A stretch of DNA of 64,000 bases from Tetrahymena elliotti 4EA (lineage: Eukaryota > Ciliophora > Oligohymenophorea > Hymenostomatida > Tetrahymenidae), in contig JH720294.1 of NCBI GenBank assembly GCA_000231825.2, positions 1,998,662-2,062,661 of the forward strand, given 5' to 3'. Of the stretch, positions 49,288 to 61,282 are shown piece by piece. Within the stretch, counting starts at the first letter, position 1; each line of letters begins with the position of its first letter. The position numbers and the translations under genes were made by a program. The notes beneath the pieces were generated by a model. The model searched no databases, was not told the DNA's origin, and saw nothing but the letters and a program-made list of their open reading frames with translations.

Positions 49288-52200
49288 TCATATAAAGTTA
49301 TTTTGTACTGGCTTTATTAATTATGTCCTGAAGAGCATTTTTTTAGGTTTAAACTAAGTTGATACTCTGTGCTATCTTTTTCTCAGCTAAAGTGTACTTT
49401 AAATAAATTACATGATACTTTTTTATTCTTTTTTTTGTAAATAGAAGTTAAACTAGCTAATTCTTATTTTCATATTGCCATGTTGAAAGTAGAAGTCATA
49501 GTCTTTTTATTTATCAAGTTACCATAACATTCTTTCCTTCTCCTCTTAGAAATCATCCAACTCTTTCTTCTCAATGATTTTTTAGGAAGACTATGTTGTT
49601 GGAAGTATAAATTTAGAGTTTATTATATTTTAACTAAAATATTCTGAATTTTTCTTTTATTTGAGTCTCTTGCTCTCTCGAGGATGCTTTTTCTTTAAAT
49701 CAAAAAGTGTGCTTACTTATTTAGACTTTTTATTAGATTTTTGATCAGAACTATCACTATCAAATTAACCTAAAGTAGGAATATTATGCTTTTGAATACT
49801 TACTTTTCTAGCATCTTTCTGTGTATTTAAGTCTTTATTTTTCATATTTTTTAAATGCAAATCTTAGGCAATTGAAATATTAGCAAAACTTAATTTTTTA
49901 TTTTTAATGATTTAATGATTTAGATTTGAATCTTACTCAAAAAAGTTGTTCATAAGTATTTTGGTTTAAAATTGTTATTAATCATTTTATTATTTAGGGT
50001 TTTCTCCTACAACAAATAGTTATGTATTGTAATACTCCATCTCAAAATTACTTATTTGTTCATCTCTACTTAAACAACTTAACATTGTTCTTCTACTCCT
50101 ATTTTTTTCATCCTTTTGATGATTTTGTTTGTTTTCCATATTAATTTTGTTTATTGATGTTTATCGAGTCTTGCAGTCTTTTAGGTTGCTCTGGTAACTC
50201 TGATTAGATGATTCTTCTTCAATACCGTTACTTTCATTTCTTTTTTTTTCCTCTGAATAACCTTTTTAACTTTCTTACATATGAGAGTCATCCTAATCAT
50301 CATGTTTCTGATCATAATCGTAATCATAGTCATCATTATCAGATTCCTCACTTTCTTCCTCTAACTAATTCAAATAATTGAACTCAACAATACTATTTCC
50401 TATAAAAGCTTATTAGTAACTCATTATTTTTTCTTAAGTCGCAATTAAATTTTTTAAAGTACATCCTTTTGTTACAACTTTTCTTTTTAATTACTTCCTA
50501 TCTTGTTTCATTATATTAAAGATTCGAACTTTTTCCTTGACACTTTATTTGTTAATATGGACAAGAGGACAGCTCCCTTGCAAATGTTTGTAACTTTAAC
50601 AAGCAGAGCATCTAATATTCATTTCTTCATAATTTTCATAAAGCAAGATATTATCTTTCATTTAATAAAATGTTTATAGATCTTTTTCATTTTCACTTGC
50701 AATTTGTAAGAAAGAATCTCTACTTATTTTTGCTAGTTTTGTGAATCCTTTAGAACGAGCTGAAGCCGTTCTAACCATGCCTGTAAAAAAATTAATTTAT
50801 CCTAAAATTTGGCCTTAACCCAAATAACAAATTGTCTTTTGGTCTTTTTTGCTCAATCCTACTTGTTGGAAAATTTCAACTTATCCTTCGATGATGACAA
50901 GAAGAGCAGCATCTCTGAAATCATTTTCTTCAAAAATAATTTGATTTGGATAGTAAACAATTTCTTCGCACATAACAGAAAGATTAGCTAATGACTGAAC
51001 AGAGAAATTTTTATGCAAAAAATCAATTCTGGTTAAAATTTAATAGAAATATTCTTTTTATAAGAGACTACGAAGTTCAGTTGATATTTTGGAGAGAACA
51101 TTTTTAGCTTCATCAGTCTGCTTTTAGTAATTTTTTTAGTAGTAATACTCTAAATAAATATTTACTCTTCCTTAGAGATTGATAGAGATATTCTTTTCTC
51201 TCATATACTCATTTATTATATTCAGATCATTTCTTTTATTTTCTTCACTTGCATTTATTTCTTCTAGAATATCTCTGGTAGTGTTAAGTAAATAACCTAT
51301 AATAATAGTGGCGAAGAGCATCAGGAATGAGGTAAAAGAGACTTATAATAATGTTTTAGCCTCATTAGATCCTGTTGTCATCAGTGTAAGAGCCCAATAC
51401 ATAGATAAGATATACACTTTCCACCATGTATCATTACCAGTAACACTTTCAGTATACCAGGTAGTTTATTCACCAAGCCAATTGATTTCAATAGTTGCTA
51501 TAATAAACCATCCACATGCAATTATATGAGCGAGAACAAATAATTTAATTATTAAATTGGATAACTTTAATATGTAGTATCTCCTCAACATCATGCAAAG
51601 CTACTTCTAAAACTCCTCTACATCTTTATTTAAATTATAAATTTTAGAGAAACACATGATCTAAATGATAATCGTAGTTTTAGCAACTTCGTCTGGGGAA
51701 TGCTGCAGAAGTAGGATAATCAAAACCAAGAATGAGATAAAATCAAAAATAAACTTTTTAGGAAAGTAACTAAAAAATATATCTTTTCTTTTTGCAAGAA
51801 TGTTGGAATCTTTATATGTAGTAGTGTTAAGTCTAATGAGTATTTCAAATGTCCAAATCATAAGACTAACTTGATAAAATTTAGCATAATCCTATGTGAT
51901 CATATTTTAGTAAACAATAATAATTGAGAGCAAGAAAAAGAAGAAGGAATTGTATATAATCAAAATCCCCTTAATAAACATATTAATTCTACTTTAAGAA
52001 CTGATAACAGGAATCTTACTTAACAAAACGGAATCAATTTTACTGAGCAGCAATTTCATGAATGTCAAAGCTTATTTCAGAACTGTAGTTGATTATTGAA
52101 TTTCAAAATAGCCATCACTCTTATCATTTAAAGTAGTATGTACACTCCTCTTCTCAAGATATATTTTCTTACCTGCATTTGTAAAATTTTTATAAAAATT

Positions 52201-52755
52201 AGCCATCCTCTTCTTTATCTTTTAAATTAACTGAGCTTTCTTTAAATTCTACTAATCTTGTAACCTAATATTTTGAGTTCCTCTCCTGCCCTCTTTATGA
52301 CTAATATGTCTATGAGAATTACCATTTTATTTAATACTGATTTCTCGTTCGCTTACTTGCTTTTTATCATGTGAGTGTGAAAATAGAGATTAGCTCTTAC
52401 CTAATTAACTCTATTAATCTTACTTGAAGCTATCTTTAAAAAATTTTCCTTAATATGGAGATTATTGTAACATCAGACTTTAATATTCATTTAGGGCTGA
52501 GTTCGGAGAATTTTCACTTATAATTTTATCTTCACTACCTTAAATATCAGTCAAATCTTTCATTTTCGTGATATTGTTTGACTAAGTATCTTAATTCTAT
52601 TATGTCTCCAATTTATTTACCTCAATTGCATCATTATCTGTTTCTATAGACTATTCATCTCTGATGATTGGTCTCAATTTCTAAGACTCTTCATTATCTA
52701 TTAACTTCATGTGATTGGTTAGAGGATTTACTCCAGCTTCACCTTAGTTTTACAT
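49288..52755 (-). CDS. Cyclic-nucleotide-binding cation channel, tandem paralogue 2
   Basis: Intronless frame of 1,155 residues, start MQNQGEAGVNPLTNH, stop TGA at 49290-49288. Same order as its neighbours: polar N-terminus, SVHTTLNDKSDGYFE motif near 225, six membrane segments from about 265, pore TLMTTGSNEA near 462, C-linker, cNMP-binding domain (GQILGQINFF, MVRTASARS) near 650, CCHC zinc knuckle (CSACQSYKHLQGSC) near 715, and tail motif with LDKQKDYDFYFQHGN near 1090. As in paralogue 1 the GYG filter is absent. In the binding cassette the second Gln of GQILGQI is written TAA, so a standard-code reader would stop inside the domain. Long Ser/Asp/Glu-rich stretches follow the zinc knuckle. 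Likely a membrane channel gated or modulated by nucleotide or another ligand. Confidence 0.85.
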
Positions 52756-54307
52756 CTATCTAATTGCTATAGCTTTTAATAAATAAATATAAAATTAATT
52801 ATTAATTCCAACCTAGATTTAATGTTTGTTTTTCTTCTACTTATTTCTTATAATATATTGTAATAAGATCAATTTTGTTTGTTTGTTTGTTTGTTTATTT
52901 ACCTTATTGTCTAAAATATGTTATCAAATTGAATTATAATCTCTACTCTCCCTGTACTTATAATTTATTAGCCTTTACCTGCTTTTTTATTTACTAATTC
53001 ATTCATTCATTCTCTTGTTTCTTCATATCGATTGGTTAATCTATCATCGATCCATTCATTCATTGATCTCTAAATAAAAAAATTGAAGAAATCGAATGGA
53101 ATAAATAAAATTTCCATTCAAAACTTTTAAAATAAAAGACAATTTGCAGTTTTTCAATATGATAACTATTATCAAATAATTATTTTCCTATTTAGTTATA
53201 GTAGCAGTAGTAGTATGCATTTTAAACAGAATAAAAATGCTACTAAATTTTTTATCAAACAATTTCTAAATAGAAATTTTTTTTTTCTTTTTTATTTAAT
53301 CGCTCTTAAATATTGGAACCTTTTAATCTAGTGTTAAAACCTTAATGGAAATAAATTAACTTTTTATTTTACTCTCACTTTGATTGGTTTATCTTACAGT
53401 ACTTTCAATTGCAGACAGACAAACAACTTACTTAAATCATTTTTGTCTTATAAATTTGCTTTTCTCAAAATATTTGAAAATAATAAATACATTCTAAAAG
53501 TAATAAATAAACTCTAATTAAAAAATTATAAAAAAGCTTGTAAATATTGGATTAAATTTTACTCAAAAAGAATAAAAACAAGATAATTGAGTATTTTTAA
53601 AAATATTTAATTAACTTTTTTTAAACCAGAATTTTAAATTAAAGATTTAAAAATTTCTAAAATTCATTCAGTCAAACTAAAAAAATGTCTTGAAAGTGTT
53701 TTCTAATTGTAGAAATTTTTTTATTTTTTCAATTGAAGAAATTGGTTATCAGCCATCTAGCTTGATGATTTACTTTAGCATTACCATTTAATTTTAAAAA
53801 TAATTTATGTACAAATTCAATAAATTTTATGGATAAAAGCAACTTAAAGTCTATATTTAAAAATTAACATGGACCGTTTGGTGCTCGAATTTAGAACTAT
53901 TGGAAATATGATAAAACAATATTATGACTTTTCTATTAAAAAATCAAGAAAACGAAATTAATAGTTGAGTTTGGCAGATTGTTAATATTGTCTGTCGTGT
54001 AAAAAATTTTCTAATAATTGATTTGATCAATTTTAGTTGATAGAAAGTAAAAAGCAGATCAGTGGATAAAAATTGACTAAAAGTTAAAATAGATAAAAAA
54101 CTGTTTGAAATTTAAAAATTAAAAATTCAGAAAGGCAATTCTTAAACGCATAATACATCCACAATTAAAATTTAATATTATTAATTAAGATTTTAGCATA
54201 AAAATAAAGAAATAATTTAGTTAGTTAGGAGGAGTTATTAATTTAGTTCGTTAGTTAGTTAATTAATAGCAGTCAATCAACACAACCACTCTTAATTAAA
54301 AATTTTA
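52756..54307. other. Intergenic region upstream of channel 2
   Basis: AT-rich DNA with simple repeats: (TTTG)n at about 52875-52896, CATT repeats near 53007-53070, and TTAG-type repeats at 54216-54265. It should hold the channel 2 promoter. No coding sequence recognised. Confidence 0.55.
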
Positions 54308-54547
54308 ATGGAATCAAATCTTATTTCATCTTTGGAAAATTGCTCTGCAAGATACTCTACATTACTAACTAAGATATCTGAACACTTAACTAAATCCTAT
54401 CCTAATTTTTCCAAATATAACTATCTCTTTATTTTGAATATTTCCTACCATAATAAAACCTGTTCAATAAAAAATTTTGATGTTAAGAATAAAAAGTTGA
54501 AAAGGTATGTATGCATGTGTTTGCATGTATGTATAACTTATAAATAA
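54308..54547 (+). CDS. Possible small ORF or first exon, unknown
   Basis: ATG at 54308 opens MESNLISSLENCSARYST and runs about 65 codons to a possible donor AAAG|GTATGT near 54503. The open frame itself extends to 54547 and beyond. The sequence is less AT-rich than its flanks and has varied residues. No family is recognised, and splicing to the next acceptor gives an early TGA. It could be a short gene, a first exon or chance. Confidence 0.25.
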   Translation: MESNLISSLENCSARYSTLLTKISEHLTKSYPNFSKYNYLFILNISYHNKTCSIKNFDVKNKKLKRYVCMCLHVCITYK

Positions 54548-54617
54548 ATCTAAAAATAAGTATAATATTGCATAATTTTTGTATTCAATTTTATTAAAAA
54601 GCTCTTGAATTAATAGA

Positions 54618-55301
54618 ATGATGATCAAAACCAATGAAATACTATTAACACTTTTATTCTTAACAGTGCTATAAAGATCCTTCCACTAAAATTCTAGTAA
54701 GATTATAATAGAAGTGGAGCTACAAATTAATAGATAAAATATGAGTCAAATAATTAATGCCACTAAACAGTTCTTTCAGAATGAATTCAAAATATAAAAT
54801 TTGTAAGTCGATTATGATATCAAAGAATAAATAATTGTAAAGACTAATTTTGATAATATATAAATTTTATTTAATTTAAACAAGTGCAATGATCAGAATT
54901 AAAAAAAATTAATAAAGCAAGTATTAAGTTAGAAAATAATAGTAATTCAGTAACTAAATAAATTTATTAATAAATAAAATACTAATAATTAAATAATTTA
55001 TTAATTACTTATCAAAGCAGAAACTGTTTTTTCCTTAAATAAATTAAAAAAAAAATTTTCTTTCAGAAATTGAATAATTGTTATCATTAAGTTAATAAAT
55101 TAAAAATTAATCTATAAAATGGATTATTAAATGAAACTTAGTAAATACCATGAATATTATTTTAATATATTCAATAATAATCAAGGAATAAATTAATTGA
55201 TTGATTCTACTTATAATTGAAAGATTCACAATTTATTAGTAAAATTGTAAAATTTTTAGGATCAAATTAATAAATTAAAATAACCTACTTAAAATGGATG
55301 A
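54618..55301 (+). CDS. Possible small secreted protein with internal repeat, unknown
   Basis: MMIKTNEILLTLLFLTVLQ looks like a signal peptide. Likely exons are 54618-54836, about 54885-55141 and about 55260-55301 (TGA 55299-55301), with GT...AG introns. The end contains a duplicated segment: VNKLKINLQNG near 55090-55125 and INKLKQPTQNG near 55264-55298. Composition is Asn/Gln/Lys/Leu-rich, as expected of random AT-rich DNA, so the call is weak. It is on the strand opposite to the flanking channels. Confidence 0.3.
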
Positions 55302-55459
55302 TTAAATGAGACTAAAAAAAATAAAATATTAATTTTACTTGAAATTTAATTCTCTCCAATTAAACTTGAAAATAAATTAAAAAATTTTCGAAATATGTAA
55401 AAATAAAATTAACGATTTAATATGTTTTATTTAATTAAGACATTCATTCATATCTTCAC

Positions 55460-58400
55460 TCATTTTGATTGTTTTATATTAGTTAAACTACCAAAGTTTT
55501 AATACTTCTAAATTAGCAGTGATGCTCCTCTACTACCAGCCTTACTTCTTCTACTTTGGCTACCCTTTATAAGGGCTCCTAATTAAAATTGCTTGAGTTC
55601 TTTTTTCTTCTAGTAGTACTTGTATTAATGGATTTTAATAAAGGCATTTCCATGATTGAAATAAAAATCATAATTTTTTTATTTATCGAAGCTCCAGTAG
55701 AAAGAGTCCATTAACATTTGGTATTTTTAAACATTTTTGTCTATTTTACCTACATGTGTAGAACTATTATTAAGGATATTATTATAACTACTATTTAGCT
55801 CATCATAGGCAGTGTTTTATGTCAATAGGTGTCTTTCTTTTATCGAATCAATCATCATCTCTTCCCCTTAGGCTACAGGACTTCTATCTGGTGAGTTAGA
55901 ATAAGATTCTTGGTCTTAAATATCTTTGATTTCCTATAGCTTCATCTTCATTTCTAATATGTTTGATTTGTGTTTTGATGATTATGGTTTATTAGAGTAT
56001 TTATTAACTGATTATTTTCTTTAAATAATTTCTTCTGGTAGTATTTGATTAGCCTAAACTTTAATAGACTATTATGATTACTACTTTTCTTCACTTTTAT
56101 TAGAAATTATATTTTAATTTATTAATTATTATTGTTATGATTCAATTTAAATTAACTTTTCATTTTCATTTTCATTTTCATTTTCTCCCTAAAATTGTGA
56201 GATTCTAATATTCTATTGTTATTTTCTGTTCGGATTTGATTTTAAAATTTGATCTGGTTGAGATGAAGAAGCAGAAAAAGGAAGTTGGGTTGTTTCTTCT
56301 TAAATTTCTTTGTTTTAATTTTTATTGATTAATTAGTAATTCGAAGTTTTGTCTTCTTCTTCATCTTCTTGTTCAGGTATTTTTTTTAATTATTGTTAAC
56401 TGGTTAATGAATTCGGATTATTCTAGTCTGATGATGAACTATATTGATCTTCATTCTCATAGGTTTAAGTTTATATTTCTGAATCAACAAATGCTGTTTG
56501 TAATAATAACAAATTTTTTTCTACAGTTTCTTAAAGTTTCTTCAAAGTGTTGAATTTTTTGTTCATTTTTCTTTGGTTGAAGTTAATTCCTCTTCTTTGC
56601 TAAATTTAATTTGATACTTTTGCACTTTGAATGGCAAATTCCTTGTTAAAATGAACCAAAGAGCAAGAACCTTGCAAATGGCCAAAACTCTAACAAGCAG
56701 AGCACTTGATATTCATTTCCCTGTAATTTTCATACAATAAAATATTATCTTTCATTTGGTAAAATGTTTGTATATCTTAATCATTATGCTTTACTACTTC
56801 CATAAAGTCTTCTCTTGTAATTCTAGCTATTTTTGTAAATCCAACAGATCTTGCACTGGCAGAACGAGCCATTCCAGTAAAGAAATTAATTTATCCTAAA
56901 ATATTTCCTTCCTTGAGTTGAGTGATAACTTTAATTTCATTAGAATTAGCAACTTGAGAGTAAATTTCAACACTTCCCTCTATGATAATCAGAAGAGCTG
57001 CATCCTTATAATCTTTCTCTTCAAAAATAGTTTAGTTAGGGAAATATGCTACTTCTTCACAATGAACAGCTATGTTTTACAATGACTAGACCGTGTAATT
57101 ATATTTAAGAAAATCTATTTTTGAAAGAATTTAATAAAAGTATTCCTTTTATAAATTAGTTCTCAACTCGCTGGAAATTTTAGAAAGAACATTTTTTGTA
57201 TCATCTTATTGTTTTTAGTAATTCTTTTGATAAAAGTAATCTAAATAAACATTCACTTTTAGCTATAAGTTAGAAGATATTTTTTTATTTCTCATGTAAT
57301 CATTGATGATGTTTAAATCTGTTTTTTTATTTTCTTCACTGGCATCCATTTCTGATAAGATTTAGCCAGTCACAGTAATCATATAACCAGCAATAATAGT
57401 GGTAAAAAGCATAACAAATGTTGCAAAGAATATTTAAAGAACAGTAGTTCCTACACTTTAACTAGTAGCCATCATCATAAGTGACCAATTCATAGCCATT
57501 AAATACAATTTCCACCAAGTTTGATCTGATAAAATTCCCTAAGTTTACCAAGTCTCATGCTCTCCTAAATAGCGCTATTCAAAGCTACCAATTAAATACC
57601 ATATCAAAGCAATAATATGCCCAATAATAAAAAACTTAACTATTAAATTAATAAGCTTGATTAAATAATATCTTCTAACCATAGTGCAGAGCTATTGTTA
57701 AAATACTTCCAAATCTTTTTGTAAGTTAAATAACTTGGCAAAACAAACAATCTAAAATATAGCTCCTACGCTCCAGCCATCACCAATATCCTCTGAAAAA
57801 TTAGATCCAATAATAAGGAAGATAATCATAATAAATGAAATAGAATCCCAAATAATGAATTTTTTTAGATAAATTGTAAGAATTTATTTTCGATTAGTAA
57901 TAACTTTTGAATCTTTATGCGTTGAAGTATTCAATTTCAAGAAAACTTCGAATATCCACATGCCAAGAGTAATTTTGTAAAGTGTGGTTTATGAGTCAGT
58001 GATTACATTAGGGAAGACAAGAATGATAGAAAGAAGCAAGAAAAATAAGAAATTATATAGAATGACTAAAAAATTGAGAATAAGAGAGAAATAGCTTTGC
58101 TATCTAATAACATGAATCTTTCTAAGAAAACTTTGGGAATAAATTGAAATTAATTTTTTCTACAAAATATCAAAAACCCAAGAAAAAGGAAATTAAGATT
58201 TTTTATCAAAATAGCAATCCGACTTGTCATTAATTGTTCTATGAACACTCAATTTTTCATAAAACTATAATTTCCCTTTGCTTGTATAATTTTAGAAAAA
58301 ACGCCTAACTCTCTTTCTCATCTTCTCCATGAAGATGTGTTCTTAATTAGATTTATCAAAAACAGACTCTCTTTTAGTCATTTTATATCTATTTGGTCCT

Positions 58401-58867
58401 TTACTAAATGCAAAGATAGTCTGATCTTCACCTATTTAAGTTGAGTTTTCCTTGCTCAAGTCAGATTACCTTGACTAATAGATGTTATTCTTACTTTGTC
58501 TTTTTTTAAATTTATCACTCCAAATTTCTATTCCTCTTTCCGATATACTTCCTTTGTTTGATTAAAATTACTTTATACCAGAGCTATCTCCACCCACCAT
58601 TTGTTCTTGACTTATTTTCTTTTCCGAAAAAATCTTATTCAAGCTTGTAGCTTCATTATTATATCCTTGATTATTATTTTATTCTTCATCGCCTTTCTTA
58701 AGAGGCACAACTTGGATTCTAGTTAAGCTACCATTGCCTTTCCCATCGTTCCATGAGGTCTACCTTTATGGCTATTCATATTCTTAACGATCTATTTCTT
58801 CTACTATCATATTCTAGCTTTCTGTATTGCCCTAACCAAGTGGAGGTGTGAGTAGTTTGTTACTCAT
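55460..58867 (-). CDS. Cyclic-nucleotide-binding cation channel, tandem paralogue 3
   Basis: Intronless frame of 1,135 residues, start MSNKLLTPPLGQGN, stop TGA at 55462-55460. Same architecture as channels 1 and 2: SVHRTINDKSDCYFD near 220, six membrane segments from about 269, S5 with IIGHIIALIWY, C-linker SEENKKTDLNIINDYM, cNMP-binding domain near 655 (GNILGQINFF, MARSASARS), CCHC zinc knuckle CSACQSFGHLQGSC near 720, tail with WSFDKQKNYDFYF near 1062. The pore is the most divergent of the three: MMMATSQSVG replaces TLMTTGSN. A short (AAAATG)n repeat at about 56158-56185 encodes a Glu-Asn run. The tail is Gln/Ser/Glu-rich and ends in basic residues. The ion selectivity and ligand are unknown. 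Confidence 0.85.
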
Positions 58868-59743
58868 TTAAAAGAGCTTTTTGATTTTATTTTGTATTTA
58901 TTACTCTACTTTTGAATCGACTTAATTAATTTGCTTATTTGATTGATATCAAAATATCTGTAATTTTTTAAATTATATAATTATCTAAAAGTAAGTCACT
59001 TTGTGGCAAATTTATTGTTTTAAATTAGATACTTGAACAAGATAATAAACAAATCAACTTCAAATCAAAAATAAATTACCAAATTTTCAATTACTTGGAC
59101 TTCTTAAGATAAATCTTTAAAAACAATGATATTTTTTTATTTTCTTTTTAAATTTAAGAAAACTTCGTTCGAATTTTCTACATTTTTGAGATGAAAAATC
59201 AAGTGAATATTTCAATTAATTACAGTTTAAATAAATTAACAAGCATGCAAGAATATCGACCAATTTTTCTTTCCAAGTGAAATTAGAATAAGCTTTTAAC
59301 CCTGACTTTGTATTTTTTAATTAAATTGTCTTAAAATATTAAGAAATTAAATTCATCGAAATATCTTATTTTTGAAAGAAAGAAAGAAAGAAGAAATTAA
59401 TTAGTTATTTGTTAAAAAAATAAGTACTTTTTAAATTTTTTGGACTCAAATCATAATCGTGAATAATGATTTGTTCTAAAAAAATATACGCTGCTTCTTT
59501 TTTATCTTCTATAAACAATAAATAAAAAAAAGTCTAAAATAATTAGGCCTTCTAAACAGCAAACAAATTAATTAAAAAATAATTATTTATTTTCGAGTGA
59601 AGTGTAATCTTTTTTTTTTCTTCAGAACGAACTTATTCACAAACTAAATTATATAAACCATTCAATAATTTTTAATTGAAACATAAATACAATATTATTA
59701 ATTAATTATATAAACATTATTTTCTATTAACATCTTTTTTTAT
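58868..59743. other. Intergenic region upstream of channel 3
   Basis: AT-rich. It contains the element at 58895-58913 and a GAAA microsatellite near 59376-59390. No coding sequence recognised. Confidence 0.55.
58895..58913. promoter_or_regulatory. 19-bp element shared upstream of channels 3 and 1
   Basis: Exact copy of the sequence at 48683-48701, here 28 bp upstream of the channel 3 start. Channel 2 has no copy near its start, so the element is not universal in the family. Confidence 0.4.
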
Positions 59744-60295
59744 TCAAAATTAAAAACTTTTTAATGGACATAAAATCTTATCTTTGCTTGAATATTATTA
59801 TTGAATTTTACTTACTAAGCTCTCATGGCCATAAATTAGCACATCAACTAATTTCTTTTTAGAATCTAAAACTTGCTTCTAAGCTATTTCATAAGATTTT
59901 TGGATGTTTAGTAAGGTAATTATTTAAGTTATAGAAACAATAGAAACACTTTCTTCAAGCTCCTTTTAGGTTTTTAATTTGTATTTGGTTTCAATCTATT
60001 TAATATTTAAAGCTGATTTTTTATTACTTGAGGAGAGATAACAAGCTAAATCTGCTTTTTAATCGTCATTTTAAAGAGTTACAAATAAATATTTATTTTT
60101 AAGAATACTGTATGCCTTAGATTCACTTTTTCTACACCAATTAAATTAAATACTCTTTAAAGGTCTTCCTAATGTAGCTTCATAAGCTATTTTTTTGCTG
60201 TACTTATCATTATAGTAATTCAAATTCCTGCACATATTAAAAAAAATGTTAGTACTTTGAATTTTCAAAGCTGATAAAATAATTGCTCTGGCCAT
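59744..60295 (-). CDS. Small protein of unknown function
   Basis: Open frame of 183 residues, start MARAIILSALKIQSTN, stop TGA at 59746-59744. There is no signal peptide and no clear membrane segment. The second half, roughly residues 85-165, is rich in Lys, Glu, Gln and Leu with helical or coiled-coil character. Composition is more varied than in random AT-rich frames and it lies on the same strand as its neighbours, which supports a real gene. A possible donor (TTA|GTAAGT near 59815) means the 3' end could be spliced differently. No family recognised. Confidence 0.5.
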
Positions 60296-61282
60296 CCATA
60301 AAACCTTTAAAATTAACTAATTTTTCCTTCTCTTTCCTGTAATTTAATAGAGTTAGTCCAATCACCTAATCCTTTAACATAGAACACAATACTCTCCTCA
60401 CTGGGTCACTCGAAACTAAAAATGAATGCCATTAAAAATAAATCAAATCTGCCTTTTTAATTTAGTATGCATTTAAAGAGATATAAAGACCAAAATAAAT
60501 TCAAAAGTTATTTTTTGATGTTTTCTTTCAAGGTTTAAAGTGAAATTTAATAGAATAATTTTAATTAAACTAAAAATATTTTATCAAAAAATTTCAAAAA
60601 AATAAAATATCAGACAATCTTAAATAAGATAAAATATTTGATTTATTTTTTATGATTCTAATTAATTAGGAATGAAAGGCATTCATTTTTATCAAAATTT
60701 GCTTTTTTGATTGATATTTTTTTTAATTTTTGTTAAGATTTCAAGTTATCTAAATTTGCTTTTTTGATTGATATTTTTTTTAATTTTTGTTAAGATTTCA
60801 AGGAAAAAAAATCTTATTAAAAATAAATTATTAATTAATAGAGCTTAGTTAAATTTTTTAAAAATTAATAAACTTTTAAGCATTTTGGAGTTAATTTAAT
60901 CATAAAAAACAACAAATCAAATTTTAAAGTTTGTTGATAAAACATTAAATTGATTAAAATGAATTTTAAAACAAAATAGTAATGATTTAAAATTTAAATC
61001 TAATAAATAAAAATTGATATCAAAAATTTGATTGATAAAATATTAAATTCAACAGAATGTCTAAATAAAAAGTAAATTAAGCAATTAATAAAAGCTATTT
61101 TCTAAAGAAAAATATTTATTTTTTATTAAAATTAAATTATTTAATTATTAATTTAAGAAAATTTAACAAATTTTTTGCTTAAATTCTATGAAAAACTACA
61201 TTTTTTATTACGTAGTTAGTTATTTAATTTGTTTTTGTTCATTTTATTTTTAAAAGTTTTCATTAGCCAAAAGTCAAAATCT
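60296..61282. other. Intergenic region
   Basis: AT-rich spacer between the small unknown gene and the amine oxidase. It contains the 51-bp tandem duplication listed separately. A less AT-rich patch at 60300-60420 could be the 5' flank or a missed first exon of the 59744-60295 gene. Confidence 0.5.
60695..60802. repeat. 51-bp perfect direct duplication with 6-bp spacer
   Basis: Positions 60695-60745 and 60752-60802 are identical (starting AAATTTGCTTTTTTGATTGA and ending AGATTTCAAG), separated by TTATCT. No coding frame. It is recent enough to have no substitutions. Confidence 0.95.
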
